Below are positions 8,577-18,796 of a stretch of 42,175 nucleotides of DNA, piece by piece (position 1 is the stretch's first letter; the number at the start of each line of letters is the position of its first letter). The notes under the pieces were generated by a model, which saw nothing but the letters and a program-made list of their open reading frames with translations, had not been told where the DNA came from and did not search any database. This DNA is from Erythrobacter sp. SCN 62-14 (GTDB lineage: Bacteria; Pseudomonadota; Alphaproteobacteria; Sphingomonadales; Sphingomonadaceae): NCBI GenBank assembly GCA_001724215.1, contig MEDW01000009.1, positions 1-42,175 on the forward strand, in the 5' to 3' direction. A program made the position numbers and the translations under genes.

Positions 8577-9347
8577 ATGGCGCAATTCATCGATCTGTCG
8601 ATCCCGATCACCAATGATGTGGTGTCTGATCCCGATGTGATGCGCCCCAAGATCACTTACATGACTCATGAAAGCACCTGGGGCCAGATCGCCATGTTCT
8701 TTCCCGGGCTTCAGCAGCAAGACCTGCCCGATGGCGAAGGCTGGGCGGTCGAGTTTGTCGAGCTTTCCACCCACAACGGCACGCATATGGATGCGCCGTG
8801 GCATTACCACTCAACCACCGACAGCGGCGCGCGGGCTGCTCCCAGCATCGACGAAGCCCCGCTCGACCGCTTCTTTCGTCCCGGCGTGAAGCTCGATTTC
8901 TCACACCTGCCTCATGGCCATGTGGTGAGCGCTGCCGAAGTCGAGGCAGAACTCGCGCGCATTGGCTACACACTCGAACCGCTCGATATTGTGCTGGTGC
9001 AATCGGGTGCGATCTATGGCAGCGAAGGTTTCACCGATCAGGGCGTTGGCCTTGGCGCCGAGGCAACCTTGTGGCTGACAGAACAGGGCGTCGAGGTTGT
9101 CGGCACAGATGCGTGGAGCTGGGACGCGCCATTCAGCCACACCGCGCGGCGCTGGGCCGAAAACCGCGATCCATCGATCATCTGGGAAGGCCACAAGGCA
9201 GGCCGCATTCGCCCCTATTACCAGATCGAAAAGCTCACCAACCTCGCAGCCCTGCCGCCGCACGGCTTTATGTTCAGCTGCTTTCCGGTGAAGATCGAAC
9301 GGGCCAGCGCAGGCTGGATCAGGGCCGTGGCGATTGTCGGGGATTAG
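8577..9347 (+). CDS. Cyclase family protein (kynurenine formamidase-like metal hydrolase)
   Basis: 256 aa. The HxGTHxDxPxH signature of the cyclase/kynurenine-formamidase fold is present as HNGTHMDAPWH at residues 66-76; these residues bind divalent metal and act as the base. A second conserved part, GTDAWSWDAPF, follows. Members hydrolyse N-formylkynurenine, isatin or other amide and lactone substrates. Which one applies here cannot be read from the sequence, and no tryptophan-catabolism genes are nearby. AAGGGG lies nine bases before ATG 8577. It follows aroB by three bases and ends by overlapping the convergent csaA-like gene at the stop codons. Confidence 0.85.
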   Translation: MAQFIDLSIPITNDVVSDPDVMRPKITYMTHESTWGQIAMFFPGLQQQDLPDGEGWAVEFVELSTHNGTHMDAPWHYHSTTDSGARAAPSIDEAPLDRFFRPGVKLDFSHLPHGHVVSAAEVEAELARIGYTLEPLDIVLVQSGAIYGSEGFTDQGVGLGAEATLWLTEQGVEVVGTDAWSWDAPFSHTARRWAENRDPSIIWEGHKAGRIRPYYQIEKLTNLAALPPHGFMFSCFPVKIERASAGWIRAVAIVGD

Positions 9348-9715
9348 AACAGGCGCGATCCGTCGGGCACTTTTACATCGGGAGCAAACAGCACCACCTC
9401 GCCCGCACTATCGGCAAATCCCAGGCTCAACACTTCAGACATGGCAGGGCCGATCTGGCGCGGGGGGAAATTGACCACCGCTGCCACCTGCCGCCCCACC
9501 AACTCGTCGGGATGGTAATTGACAGCGATCTGCGCGCAGCTTTTCTTCTCGCCAATCGCCGGCCCGAAGTTGATCCGCAGCCGGTAACTGGGTTTGCGGG
9601 CTTCGGGAAACTCCTCGGCCGCCACGATTGTCCCGATACGGATATCGACCTTGAGAAAATCCTCGAAAGTGATCGTCTCTGCCGCCGGCGCATCGGGATC
9701 GTGGGAGAGATGCAT
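9344..9715 (-). CDS. csaA: CsaA-like tRNA-binding (OB-fold) protein
   Basis: 123 aa, one tRNA-binding OB-fold domain as in CsaA and the C-terminus of bacterial MetRS. Typical stretches are FLKVDIRIGTIVAAEEFPEA, LRINFGPAIGEKKSCAQI and VVNFPPRQIGPAMSEVL. The family dimerises and binds tRNA or acts as an export-related chaperone. The frame is open 40 codons further upstream, but ATG 9715 gives the family N-terminus, and its A overlaps the stop of the preceding gene (TAATG), so translation is coupled. The short N-terminal extension (MHLSHDPDAP) is a little longer than usual. Confidence 0.88.
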   Translation of the reverse strand: MHLSHDPDAPAAETITFEDFLKVDIRIGTIVAAEEFPEARKPSYRLRINFGPAIGEKKSCAQIAVNYHPDELVGRQVAAVVNFPPRQIGPAMSEVLSLGFADSAGEVVLFAPDVKVPDGSRLF

Positions 9716-10125
9716 TATTCGACCTGCTCCAGACGCAGGCTCGCCAGTTGTCGCACCGAGCGTGCGCCGCGCACATCGCCTGCAACCGCAAGGCGAAATG
9801 GCCCGTCGTCCTCGTTCAGGGCCGCTGCGTTGCACGAGGTTGCGACAATCACCTGCGCCTTGCCCAGCAAAGGATCAAGCTCCCCCAGACTGAACACCGC
9901 GCGATAGCCGTCGCGCGCCTCGGCCACCACCACCATGCTGAGCGCAGCACCGCGCATATCCCCGCGCGATGGCGCGCCCATGCGCGCAGCGACATCGACC
10001 AGCATCGGCCCGCTGCAAACCTGCTCCTGCCCGTGAAAGGCAAGCCTTACTTCGCTGGTCGGCAAGCCTTCAAGCAGCGCAGGCTCCACCGCCACGGCTG
10101 CGCCCAGAGCGAGCACGCCCAGCAC
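9715..10125 (-). CDS. Small protein with oxidoreductase molybdopterin-binding fold
   Basis: 136 aa. The sequence from EVRLAFHGQ through AVFSLGELDPLLG to DGPFRLAVAGDVRGARSVRQL matches the stand-alone relatives of the sulfite-oxidase molybdopterin domain. The hydrophobic N-terminus (MLGVLALGAAVAVEPALL) could be a short export signal. It lacks the rest of a sulfite oxidase, so an enzymatic role is uncertain. The start is unusual: it follows the pccA stop in the same reading frame, as TAG CCG GTG, so GTG 10125 is the first possible start. Weak GGA lies just upstream. It overlaps the csaA-like gene downstream by one base. Confidence 0.72.
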   Translation of the reverse strand: MLGVLALGAAVAVEPALLEGLPTSEVRLAFHGQEQVCSGPMLVDVAARMGAPSRGDMRGAALSMVVVAEARDGYRAVFSLGELDPLLGKAQVIVATSCNAAALNEDDGPFRLAVAGDVRGARSVRQLASLRLEQVE

Positions 10126-10128
10126 CGG

Positions 10129-12186
10129 CTATTCCAGCTCCAGGATCACCGCGTCCACCGCAAGGCTTTCGCCTTCTGCCGCGTTGATTTTCGCGATCAC
10201 GCCTTCCTTTTCGGCGCGCAGGATGTTTTCCATTTTCATCGCTTCGACTGTCGCCAGCGGCTGTCCGGGCTGCACCGCATCGCCTTCGGCCACGTGCAGT
10301 TTCACCAGCATCCCCGGCATCGGGCAAATCAGCATCCGCGACAAATCCGGCGGGACTTTTTCGAGCATCAGCGATTCGTGCCGCGCCAGCGCCAGCGGCA
10401 ACACCAGCGCGCGGTGGGCCGCGCCGCGGGTCGTCACCACCCAATGATTGCCGCTGCGCTCAACGATCAGGCCGAATTTCACTTCTGGCCCATCACCCAC
10501 CGCGCCGTGTGCCTCGGCCAGCACCATGCCCGGCAGCCAATTGCTGGTGCCGGTAACACGAACACCATCGACCACCGCGTGGCCCTCGCCCAGCACGACC
10601 TCGTGGCGGGTGTCGCCCAGCTTCACCAGCCATTCGCCCGTCACCGGCAGAGCCTCGTCCGCCATCTGCCCGGAAATCTGCCGCCCACGCGCCTGATGCG
10701 CAAATTCAAGCCCTGCACACACGGCCGCGAGCACTTTGGCGAAATCATCGCTCACAGCCGCCCCGGTGAAGCCTTCGGGATATTCCTCGGCGATAAAGCC
10801 CGTCGTCAGCTCGCCCGAACGAAAGCGCGGATGCTGCATGATCGCCGAAAGGAAATCGACATTGTGTCCCAGCCCCTTGATGCGGAAATTGTCGAGCGCT
10901 TCGATTTGCAAATCGGCTGCCTCGTCACGCGTGGGAGCCCATGTCACCAGCTTGGCGATCATCGGATCGTAGAACATCGACACCTCGCCGCCCTCATAGA
11001 CGCCGTCATCGACCCGCACGCTGCCATTGCCCCGCGCCACCCCGCGCCGCGCCATACCCGCGACCATCTCATCCTCGCTCCAGCCCGGAACCGGCGGCGA
11101 ATAATACACCAGCCGGCCAGTGCTGGGCAGGAACCCGCGATAGGGGTCTTCGGCATAGACGCGGTTTTCGATCGACCAGCCGTGGATGCCGATATCATCC
11201 TGCGTCATCGCCAGCGGCTCACCCGCGGCGACGCGGATCATCTGTTCCACCAGATCAACGCCCGTAATCGCCTCGGTGACGGGGTGTTCGACCTGCAAAC
11301 GGGTGTTCATTTCGAGGAAGTAGAAGCTCTCGCCCGTCGGATCCGCACCGCTGACGATCAATTCCACCGTGCCTGCCGAATGGTATCCCACCGCGCGCGC
11401 CAAAGCGACGCATTGCTCGCCCATCGCCTTGCGCATCTTGGGCGTGACGAAAGGCGACGGCGCTTCCTCGACCACCTTCTGGTGGCGGCGTTGGATCGAA
11501 CATTCGCGTTCGTTGAGATAAAGGATATTGCCGTGCTTATCGCCCAGAATCTGGATTTCGATGTGGCGCGGATTGAGGATGAATTTCTCGATGAACACGC
11601 GATCATCGCCGAAGGAATTGAGCCCCTCGCGCTTCACGCTTTCAAAGCCTTCGCGAACGTCGGCTTCCGAATAGGCAAGGCGCATCCCCTTGCCCCCGCC
11701 GCCGGCGCTGGCCTTCATCATCACCGGATAGCCGATTTCGTTCGAAATCCGCACTGCGTGTTCGGTATCGTCAATCTCGCCGACATAGCCGGGCACGACA
11801 TTGACGCCCGCTTGCTTGGCCAGTTTCTTCGATTCAATCTTGTCGCCCATTGCGGCAATGGCATTCACCGGCGGGCCGATAAAGGCGATGCCCTCTGCTT
11901 CCAAAGCTTCAACAAAGCTGGCACGTTCCGACAGGAAACCATAGCCGGGATGCACCGCCTCAGCGCCGGTCTGCTTGCAGGCAGCAATGATCTTTTCCGG
12001 GATAAGATAGGATTCCGCCGCTGGCGAAGGCCCGATATGCACCTCCTCGTCCGCCATCTTCACGAACGGCGCGCGAGCATCGGCATCGGAATAGACCGCC
12101 ACCGTCTTGATGCCCATTTTTCGCGCCGTGGTGATAACCCGGCAAGCAATTTCCCCGCGATTGGCGATGAGGATTTTAGAGAACAA
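10129..12186 (-). CDS. pccA: Propionyl-CoA (acyl-CoA) carboxylase alpha subunit, biotin carboxylase plus biotin carrier
   Basis: 685 aa. With PccB it carboxylates propionyl-CoA to (S)-methylmalonyl-CoA. Order: biotin carboxylase domain (KILIANRGEIACRVI at the start, ATP-grasp loop SAGGGGKGMR, FLEMNTRLQVEHPVTE), a PccA-type BT linker domain, then a biotinyl domain with EAMKMEN, whose Lys at about 651 is biotinylated. An ATG-type start 23 codons upstream is possible, but TTG 12186 gives the family N-terminus MFSKILIANRG and has GGGAG seven bases upstream. It is separated from pccB by about 7 kb but lies on the same strand in the same gene series. The stop is TAG, immediately followed in frame by the next gene. 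Confidence 0.93.
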   Translation of the reverse strand: MFSKILIANRGEIACRVITTARKMGIKTVAVYSDADARAPFVKMADEEVHIGPSPAAESYLIPEKIIAACKQTGAEAVHPGYGFLSERASFVEALEAEGIAFIGPPVNAIAAMGDKIESKKLAKQAGVNVVPGYVGEIDDTEHAVRISNEIGYPVMMKASAGGGGKGMRLAYSEADVREGFESVKREGLNSFGDDRVFIEKFILNPRHIEIQILGDKHGNILYLNERECSIQRRHQKVVEEAPSPFVTPKMRKAMGEQCVALARAVGYHSAGTVELIVSGADPTGESFYFLEMNTRLQVEHPVTEAITGVDLVEQMIRVAAGEPLAMTQDDIGIHGWSIENRVYAEDPYRGFLPSTGRLVYYSPPVPGWSEDEMVAGMARRGVARGNGSVRVDDGVYEGGEVSMFYDPMIAKLVTWAPTRDEAADLQIEALDNFRIKGLGHNVDFLSAIMQHPRFRSGELTTGFIAEEYPEGFTGAAVSDDFAKVLAAVCAGLEFAHQARGRQISGQMADEALPVTGEWLVKLGDTRHEVVLGEGHAVVDGVRVTGTSNWLPGMVLAEAHGAVGDGPEVKFGLIVERSGNHWVVTTRGAAHRALVLPLALARHESLMLEKVPPDLSRMLICPMPGMLVKLHVAEGDAVQPGQPLATVEAMKMENILRAEKEGVIAKINAAEGESLAVDAVILELE

Positions 12187-12285
12187 GCGCAGTCTCCCGG
12201 CAGGCTTCGTTACATTTTCGCGCTTGCCTATGGCGCGCAAGACGAGCGCGCGCAAGCTAGCGGATTTGCACCTTTTGCACCCAGA

Positions 12286-13569
12286 TCAGAGGGCATCCAG
12301 CGCGGCTGACAAATCGCCAATGATATCATCAATATGTTCGATACCCACTGACACCCGCATGACATCCGGTCCGGCACCGGCAGTGACTTGCTCGGCTTCG
12401 CTCAACTGGCTGTGCGTGGTCGAAGCAGGGTGAATGATCAGCGAACGCGTGTCGCCGATATTGGCCAAGTGGCTGAACAATTTGACGGCTGAGACCAGCT
12501 TGACGCCTGCCTCATATCCGCCCTTGAGGCCAAAGGTGAACACCGCCCCGCATTTGCCACCAAGGTAGCGCTGCGCAAGGGCATGATAGGGATCATCGGG
12601 CAATCCGGCATAGCTGACCCACGCCACCTTGGGATGCGCGGCCAGCCATTCGGCCAGCGCCAGCGCATTGGCGCAATGTCGCTCCATTCTTAGCGCCAGG
12701 GTTTCCATTCCCGTCAGCGCCAGAAAGGCATTCATCGGCGCCATCGCAGGGCCCAGATCGCGCAGCCCCAGAACGCGGCAGGCAATGATAAAGGCAATCG
12801 GGCCAATCGGTGCGAGCGCCTCTGTCAGCACCGCGCCGTGATAGGATGGGTTGGGCTGGGTGAGCGAGGGGAACTTGTCACTCGCAGCCCAGTCAAACTT
12901 GCCGCTATCAACGATGAGCCCGCCCACGGCATTGCCGTGTCCATTCAGGAATTTTGTTGCGGAATAGACCACGATATCCGCACCATGTTCGATCGGGCGG
13001 CACAACGCTGGGGTGGCCATGGTGTTGTCCACGATCAGCGGCACGCCCGCCTTGTGGGCAACATCAGCGATCGCGGCAATGTCCTGCACCACCCCGCCGG
13101 GATTGGCGAGACTTTCGATAAAGACTGCACGCGTCTTGTCGTTGATCGCGGCGGCGACAGCGGCCGGATCATCGGCATCAACAAACACGGTTGTCCAGCC
13201 AAACTTGGCAAAAGCGTGCGCAAGCTGGTTGAGCGACCCGCCATAAAGCCGCTTGGCCGCGACGATTTCGCAGCCCGGCTCCATGAGGGTGTGAAACACC
13301 AGCAATTGCGCCGCATGGCCCGATGCGACCGCCAGCGCGCCAACTCCGCCATCCAAGGCCGCGATCTTGCCTTCCAGCGCGGCATTGGTGGGGTTCATGA
13401 TGCGGCTGTAAATGTTGCCGAATTCCTTGAGAGCAAACAGGTTCGCCGCATGCTCGGCATTATCGAACACATAGCTGGCTGTCTGATAGATCGGGGTGAT
13501 GCGCGCCTTGGTGGTGGGGTCCGGCTCACAGCCGGCGTGAACGGCCAGGGTTTCGAGTTTGTCAGCCAT
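12286..13569 (-). CDS. metY: O-acetylhomoserine aminocarboxypropyltransferase (sulfhydrylase)
   Basis: 427 aa PLP enzyme of the Cys/Met metabolism family. It makes homocysteine from O-acetylhomoserine and sulfide. The N-terminus LAVHAGCEPDPTTKARITP, IYSRIMNPTN and the PLP-binding Lys206 in YSATKFLNGHGN fit the MetY branch, which is longer than MetB/MetZ. The start has GGGAGAG six bases upstream. It lies 33 nt after bioB and 99 nt before pccA. Its presence in a propionate/methylmalonate cluster is sensible in that methionine, like branched amino acids, is a source of propionyl-CoA, but that is inference. I see no SAM-riboswitch-like structure in the short gap ahead of it. Confidence 0.9.
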   Translation of the reverse strand: MADKLETLAVHAGCEPDPTTKARITPIYQTASYVFDNAEHAANLFALKEFGNIYSRIMNPTNAALEGKIAALDGGVGALAVASGHAAQLLVFHTLMEPGCEIVAAKRLYGGSLNQLAHAFAKFGWTTVFVDADDPAAVAAAINDKTRAVFIESLANPGGVVQDIAAIADVAHKAGVPLIVDNTMATPALCRPIEHGADIVVYSATKFLNGHGNAVGGLIVDSGKFDWAASDKFPSLTQPNPSYHGAVLTEALAPIGPIAFIIACRVLGLRDLGPAMAPMNAFLALTGMETLALRMERHCANALALAEWLAAHPKVAWVSYAGLPDDPYHALAQRYLGGKCGAVFTFGLKGGYEAGVKLVSAVKLFSHLANIGDTRSLIIHPASTTHSQLSEAEQVTAGAGPDVMRVSVGIEHIDDIIGDLSAALDAL

Positions 13570-13602
13570 GGTGGTCTCTCCCGATTGGCAGTTTTTGGAC
13601 TG

Positions 13603-14604
13603 TTACGCGCTGGCCTGCGCAGCGCGGGCTGGCTCCTCGCCCTTCAGCGCGGTGAGCCCCAGCTTGGCAAACAGCGCGCCGTCGCTGTCATCGCCAGCAT
13701 TAGGCGCAGTCAGCAGCTTGTCGCCGGTGAAGATCGAATTCGCGCCCGCAAGAAAGCACAGCGCCTGCGTGGAATCGGACATGGACTCGCGCCCCGCCGA
13801 CAATCGCACCATCGAGCGCGGCATGGTGATGCGCGCGACCGCCACGGTGCGCACAAACTCGATGTCATCGATCTTGGCGAGCGGCGTATCGGCGAGCATA
13901 TTGCCTAGCACTGTGCCCTTGACCGGAACCAGCGCATTCACCGGCACGCTTTCGGGGTGCTGCGGCAGGGTGGCAAGCGTGTGGATAAAGCCCACCCGAT
14001 CCTCGCGCGTCTCCCCCATGCCGACGATCCCGCCGCTGCACACGTTAATCCCCGCCTTGCGGACGTGATCGAGCGTATCGAGGCGGCACTGGAAATCGCG
14101 GGTCGAGATAACGCGCTCGTAATATTCGGGGCTGCTGTCGATATTATGGTTGTAGTAATCGAGCCCGGCTTCTGCCAGCTGCGCGGCCTGATGCGGCTCC
14201 AGCATCCCCAGCGTCATGCAGGTTTCAAGGCCCATCGCGCGCACGCCCTTCACGATCTCGATGATCGCGGGCATGTCGCGGTCCTTGGGATTGCGCCACG
14301 CCGCCCCCATGCAGAACCGCTGGCTGCCAGCATCCTTCGCCTGCGCCGCGCGCTGGAGCACGGCTTGCACATCCATCAGCTTGGTGGCTTCAACGCCGCT
14401 ATCTGCCTTCACCGACTGCGAGCAATAGCCGCAATCCTCAGGGCAACCGCCGGTCTTGATGCTAAGCAGGGTGCAGAGTTGGACTTCGGTCGCGGGGTGA
14501 TAGGCGCGGTGGACACTCGCCGCCTGAAACAGCAGCTCGGTGAAGGGAAGGTCGAACAGACCTGCGATTTCGGTGCGGGTCCAGTCGGTGCGGATTTCAG
14601 TCAT
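13603..14604 (-). CDS. bioB: Biotin synthase
   Basis: 333 aa radical-SAM enzyme that inserts sulfur into dethiobiotin. The CxxxCxxC cluster motif is CPEDCGYC, with Cys at about 54, 58 and 61. The auxiliary [2Fe-2S] ligands are supplied by Cys in [16 protein letters not shown] and FQCRLD, and VRLSAGRE follows with the conserved Arg. ATG 14604 is chosen; an in-frame TTG nine bases upstream (14613) is possible. The start lies inside the end of the 65-aa membrane protein gene. No other biotin genes (bioA/D/F) are in the window. Location next to a biotin-dependent carboxylase system suggests matched supply of cofactor. Confidence 0.95.
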   Translation of the reverse strand: MTEIRTDWTRTEIAGLFDLPFTELLFQAASVHRAYHPATEVQLCTLLSIKTGGCPEDCGYCSQSVKADSGVEATKLMDVQAVLQRAAQAKDAGSQRFCMGAAWRNPKDRDMPAIIEIVKGVRAMGLETCMTLGMLEPHQAAQLAEAGLDYYNHNIDSSPEYYERVISTRDFQCRLDTLDHVRKAGINVCSGGIVGMGETREDRVGFIHTLATLPQHPESVPVNALVPVKGTVLGNMLADTPLAKIDDIEFVRTVAVARITMPRSMVRLSAGRESMSDSTQALCFLAGANSIFTGDKLLTAPNAGDDSDGALFAKLGLTALKGEEPARAAQASA

Positions 14605-14794
14605 TTCGTACAAATGCTCTCAGAATTGCGATCCCACCGATAGCCCAGGCCACAGGAATCGCGGGAAAAATATACCAAGGGGGCGATGAACTGATCGGCC
14701 AGATAAATAGACACGTTACCAGCGCAAACACGACATATAGCGCGCAGCCCGTTTTCTGTGCGAGGCTGAGGGCCGGTTTGTGATTGAAGCTCAA
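14597..14794 (-). CDS. Small two-helix membrane protein
   Basis: 65 aa if started at TTG 14794, which has AGGA nine bases upstream; the frame is open further upstream but there reads through DUF2442 coding sequence. Two hydrophobic segments are clear: about residues 16-35 ([18 protein letters not shown]) and 39-58 ([19 protein letters not shown]), joined by a short Ser/Pro loop. It overlaps the bioB start by eight bases. I do not recognise a family. A role in biotin uptake or metabolism is possible from position only. Confidence 0.5.
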   Translation of the reverse strand: MSFNHKPALSLAQKTGCALYVVFALVTCLFIWPISSSPPWYIFPAIPVAWAIGGIAILRAFVRND

Positions 14795-14798
14795 AGGA

Positions 14799-15065
14799 TC
14801 AATTCCTAAACGCCCTCGGCGCAGACGCACCCCGCAGCAAGCCTTCGGTGCTGAGGTCTTCGTCAATCTCCGGCCAGTGGATGCCATATCCCGCCCCGGC
14901 CTTCTCCCACTTCGCCCGCTGCTCGGGCGTCGCATGGAGCAGCCTCGGATACCACGCCAGTGGCACGGCAATCGTCCGCCCGTCCATCAGATCGACGATC
15001 AGGCTGGCCTCGTCGAAGCGCACGTCGAGCACGCGCTCGTCGGTCACCTTAGCCGAAATATTCAT
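14799..15065 (-). CDS. DUF2442 domain-containing protein
   Basis: 88 aa. The pattern ITDERVLDVRFDEASLIV-like N-terminus, DGRTIAVPLAWYPRL and the tail with IHWPEIDEDLSTEGLL is characteristic of DUF2442, a small uncharacterised domain common in Proteobacteria and Cyanobacteria. Its first 17 bases overlap the end of the DUF4160 gene. These two domains are often encoded side by side, and this pairing has been suggested to behave like a toxin-antitoxin module; that is family-level speculation. The pair interrupts an otherwise metabolic operon between the mutase and bioB. Confidence 0.82.
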   Translation of the reverse strand: MNISAKVTDERVLDVRFDEASLIVDLMDGRTIAVPLAWYPRLLHATPEQRAKWEKAGAGYGIHWPEIDEDLSTEGLLRGASAPRAFRN

Positions 15066-15282
15066 GCCATGCCTCCGTCAGCGCCGTCTGGTGTTCGGCG
15101 ACCATCGCCACAATGCCATTGATTTCGTGCGCGCGAAAGCCCCGGCTCCGCGCCACTTCGAGACTGCCGAGCCAGACCTTGATCGTCGCCTCGCCCCGGT
15201 CGATGTGGATATGCGGCGGCTCGTTCGGTTCGTGGCTGTAAAAGTAGAACCGAAACGCGCCGATCCGCATCACCGTCGGCAT
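15049..15282 (-). CDS. DUF4160 domain-containing protein
   Basis: 77 aa from ATG 15282, two bases after the TAG of the methylmalonyl-CoA mutase gene. The sequence FRFYFYSHEPNEPPHIHI followed by a charged strand (GEATIKVWL) and a helix ending HQTALTEAWHEYF is the DUF4160 signature. The frame is open 27 codons further upstream but that part only shadows the mutase gene. It overlaps the DUF2442 gene by 17 bases, so the two are translated together. Function is unknown. Confidence 0.85.
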   Translation of the reverse strand: MPTVMRIGAFRFYFYSHEPNEPPHIHIDRGEATIKVWLGSLEVARSRGFRAHEINGIVAMVAEHQTALTEAWHEYFG

Positions 15283-15284
15283 GG

Positions 15285-17438
<2,154 letters not shown>

Positions 17439-17460
17439 TTCTTTTCCAAAGCAAATTCGT

Positions 17461-17520
17461 CGTGCCAGCGAAAGCTGGCATCTCGTGCAGCCCTAGGCCC
17501 CGGCTTCCGCCGGGGTGACG
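17461..17520. repeat. Palindromic intergenic repeat, short form
   Basis: A 60-nt element between scpA and the enoyl-CoA hydratase gene. The left end is a small hairpin (GCCAGCGAAAGCTGGC), the right end a second hairpin (CCCCGGCTTCCGCCGGGG) followed by TGACG. The outer ends CGTGCC and GGTGACG are roughly inverted. The central block GCCCTAGGCCCC recurs in the element at 29041-29138. Similar elements starting CGTCATCCCAGC are, as I recall, abundant between sphingomonad genes. It sits inside the operon and may form RNA structure between the two genes. Confidence 0.75.
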
Positions 17521-17530
17521 AAGGGGGCAA

Positions 17531-18316
17531 TTACTCCCCCTTGAATTCCGGTTTGCGCTTTTGAAGGAAGGACATCCCGCCCTCCATCGCGTCCTTGGTT
17601 GCGCCCGCGATGCGCTGGCCCTCGGCCTCGGCGAGCAGCACCATTTGCAGGTTCTGATCCATCGCGATCGCAATATTGCGCTTCATGGTGGCGTAGGCGA
17701 CCGTCGGGCCGTTCGCCAGCTTCTCGGCCAGTGCGCGGGCTTCGCTCATCAGGTCGGCATCCTCGACGCATTTGTAGATGAGGCCCCATTCCTCGGCCTG
17801 TTCGCCGCTGATTTTCTCGCCCAGCATCATCATCCGGGTGGCGCGCGCGCGGCCAACGGCGCGGGCGAGCAGCCATGTGGAACCGCCATCGGGCACGAGG
17901 CCGATATTGACGAAGGCTTGCAGGAAGTATGCGCTCTTGGCGGCGATGGTGAAGTCCGCCGCCAAGGCAAGGCTGCAGCCGACGCCTGCTGCCGGGCCAT
18001 TCACCGCGCAGATCACCGGAACGCTCGCCCGGATAAGCTGGCTGATCGCGGGGTTGTAATGATTGATCAGCGCCTCATGGCTGCCGCCCTTACCGCCCAG
18101 CGCCGAACCGGAGCCGCGCGCAGCAAGATCAGCGCCTGAACAAAAGCCCTTGCCCTCACCCGTAATCAGCACCGCCCGCGCATCACCCAGATCGTAGAAC
18201 GCCTGCCCCAGTTCGTCCGCCATCTGCGGCGGCATAGCGTTGAGGCGCTCAGGCCGGTTCAAGGTGATGATCGTCAGCGGGCCTTCGCGGTCCACGCGGA
18301 TGGTTTCGTAGGACAT
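17531..18316 (-). CDS. Enoyl-CoA hydratase/isomerase family protein
   Basis: 261 aa crotonase-fold protein. It resembles the PaaG/PaaB branch: ITLNRPERLNAM, the oxyanion-hole stretch GFCSGADL, then AVNGPAAGVGCSLALAADF with the second backbone NH, and GLVPDGGSTWLL. The Asp in GLVPDGG matches the position used by 1,2-epoxyphenylacetyl-CoA isomerase and related isomerases, whereas classical hydratases have Glu there; so an isomerase role is as likely as a hydratase role. GGAGAG precedes ATG 18316. It lies between the epimerase and mutase genes and could feed fatty- or amino-acid degradation products to propionyl-CoA. Confidence 0.85.
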   Translation of the reverse strand: MSYETIRVDREGPLTIITLNRPERLNAMPPQMADELGQAFYDLGDARAVLITGEGKGFCSGADLAARGSGSALGGKGGSHEALINHYNPAISQLIRASVPVICAVNGPAAGVGCSLALAADFTIAAKSAYFLQAFVNIGLVPDGGSTWLLARAVGRARATRMMMLGEKISGEQAEEWGLIYKCVEDADLMSEARALAEKLANGPTVAYATMKRNIAIAMDQNLQMVLLAEAEGQRIAGATKDAMEGGMSFLQKRKPEFKGE

Positions 18317-18343
18317 TATTCTCTCTCTCCAAATTCGGCTGCG

Positions 18344-18796
18344 TCAGTTCGACCAATGCGTGTTATCGCGCGGGGTCTCCATGATCTCGGTAAGCATCCC
18401 GCCCATATCCTTGGGATGGACGAAAAAGATAGGGGTGCCGTGCGCGCCGATGCGGGTGGGGCCAAGGATGCGCTTGCCGATACCTTCAAAATAGGTGCGC
18501 GCTTCGGCAATATCGGGCACTTCAAAACACAGGTGATGCTGCCCGCCCAAGGGATTTTTGGCGAGAAATCCGTTGATGGTGCTGGCCTCGCCCAAAGGCT
18601 CGATCAACTCGATCTGCGTGCCATTCATCGCGCCGTCTGCGGCGGGAGTATCGACAAAGCACACCTTCACGCCCTGTTCTTCCATATCGAAAGGCTCGTG
18701 AATTTTGGTCGCGCCCATGACGTCGCGGTAGAAGGCGATCGAGTCCGCAATGGAGGGTGTGGCGATGCCGATGTGGTTCAGACGGCCTAGTTTCAT
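18344..18796 (-). CDS. mce: Methylmalonyl-CoA epimerase
   Basis: 150 aa VOC-superfamily enzyme that interconverts (S)- and (R)-methylmalonyl-CoA between the carboxylase and the mutase. Metal ligands expected of the family are visible: His8 in LNHIGIATPS, Glu in QIELIEP, His in GGQHHLCFEV and Glu near the C-terminus in LTEIMETP. The start overlaps the stop of the CdiI-like gene by four bases (ATGA), so its translation is coupled to that foreign-looking gene. Length is normal. Confidence 0.93.
   Translation of the reverse strand: MKLGRLNHIGIATPSIADSIAFYRDVMGATKIHEPFDMEEQGVKVCFVDTPAADGAMNGTQIELIEPLGEASTINGFLAKNPLGGQHHLCFEVPDIAEARTYFEGIGKRILGPTRIGAHGTPIFFVHPKDMGGMLTEIMETPRDNTHWSN

Noticed and set aside
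12187..12285. Possible terminator after metY in the GC-rich CTTGCGCGC/GCAAGCGCG region
   Set aside because: Pairing is imperfect and no T tract follows on the minus strand.
9748..12309. 853-codon open frame on the plus strand
   Set aside because: It is antisense to pccA, His/Arg/Gln-rich, has no recognisable domain and results from the GC-rich codon pattern of pccA.
13570..13602. Possible SAM riboswitch before metY
   Set aside because: The gap to bioB is only 33 bases and holds just a ribosome-binding site; no room for an aptamer.
17439..17530. Possible cobalamin riboswitch before methylmalonyl-CoA mutase
   Set aside because: The 92-base gap is mostly a palindromic repeat and lacks a B12-box-like sequence.
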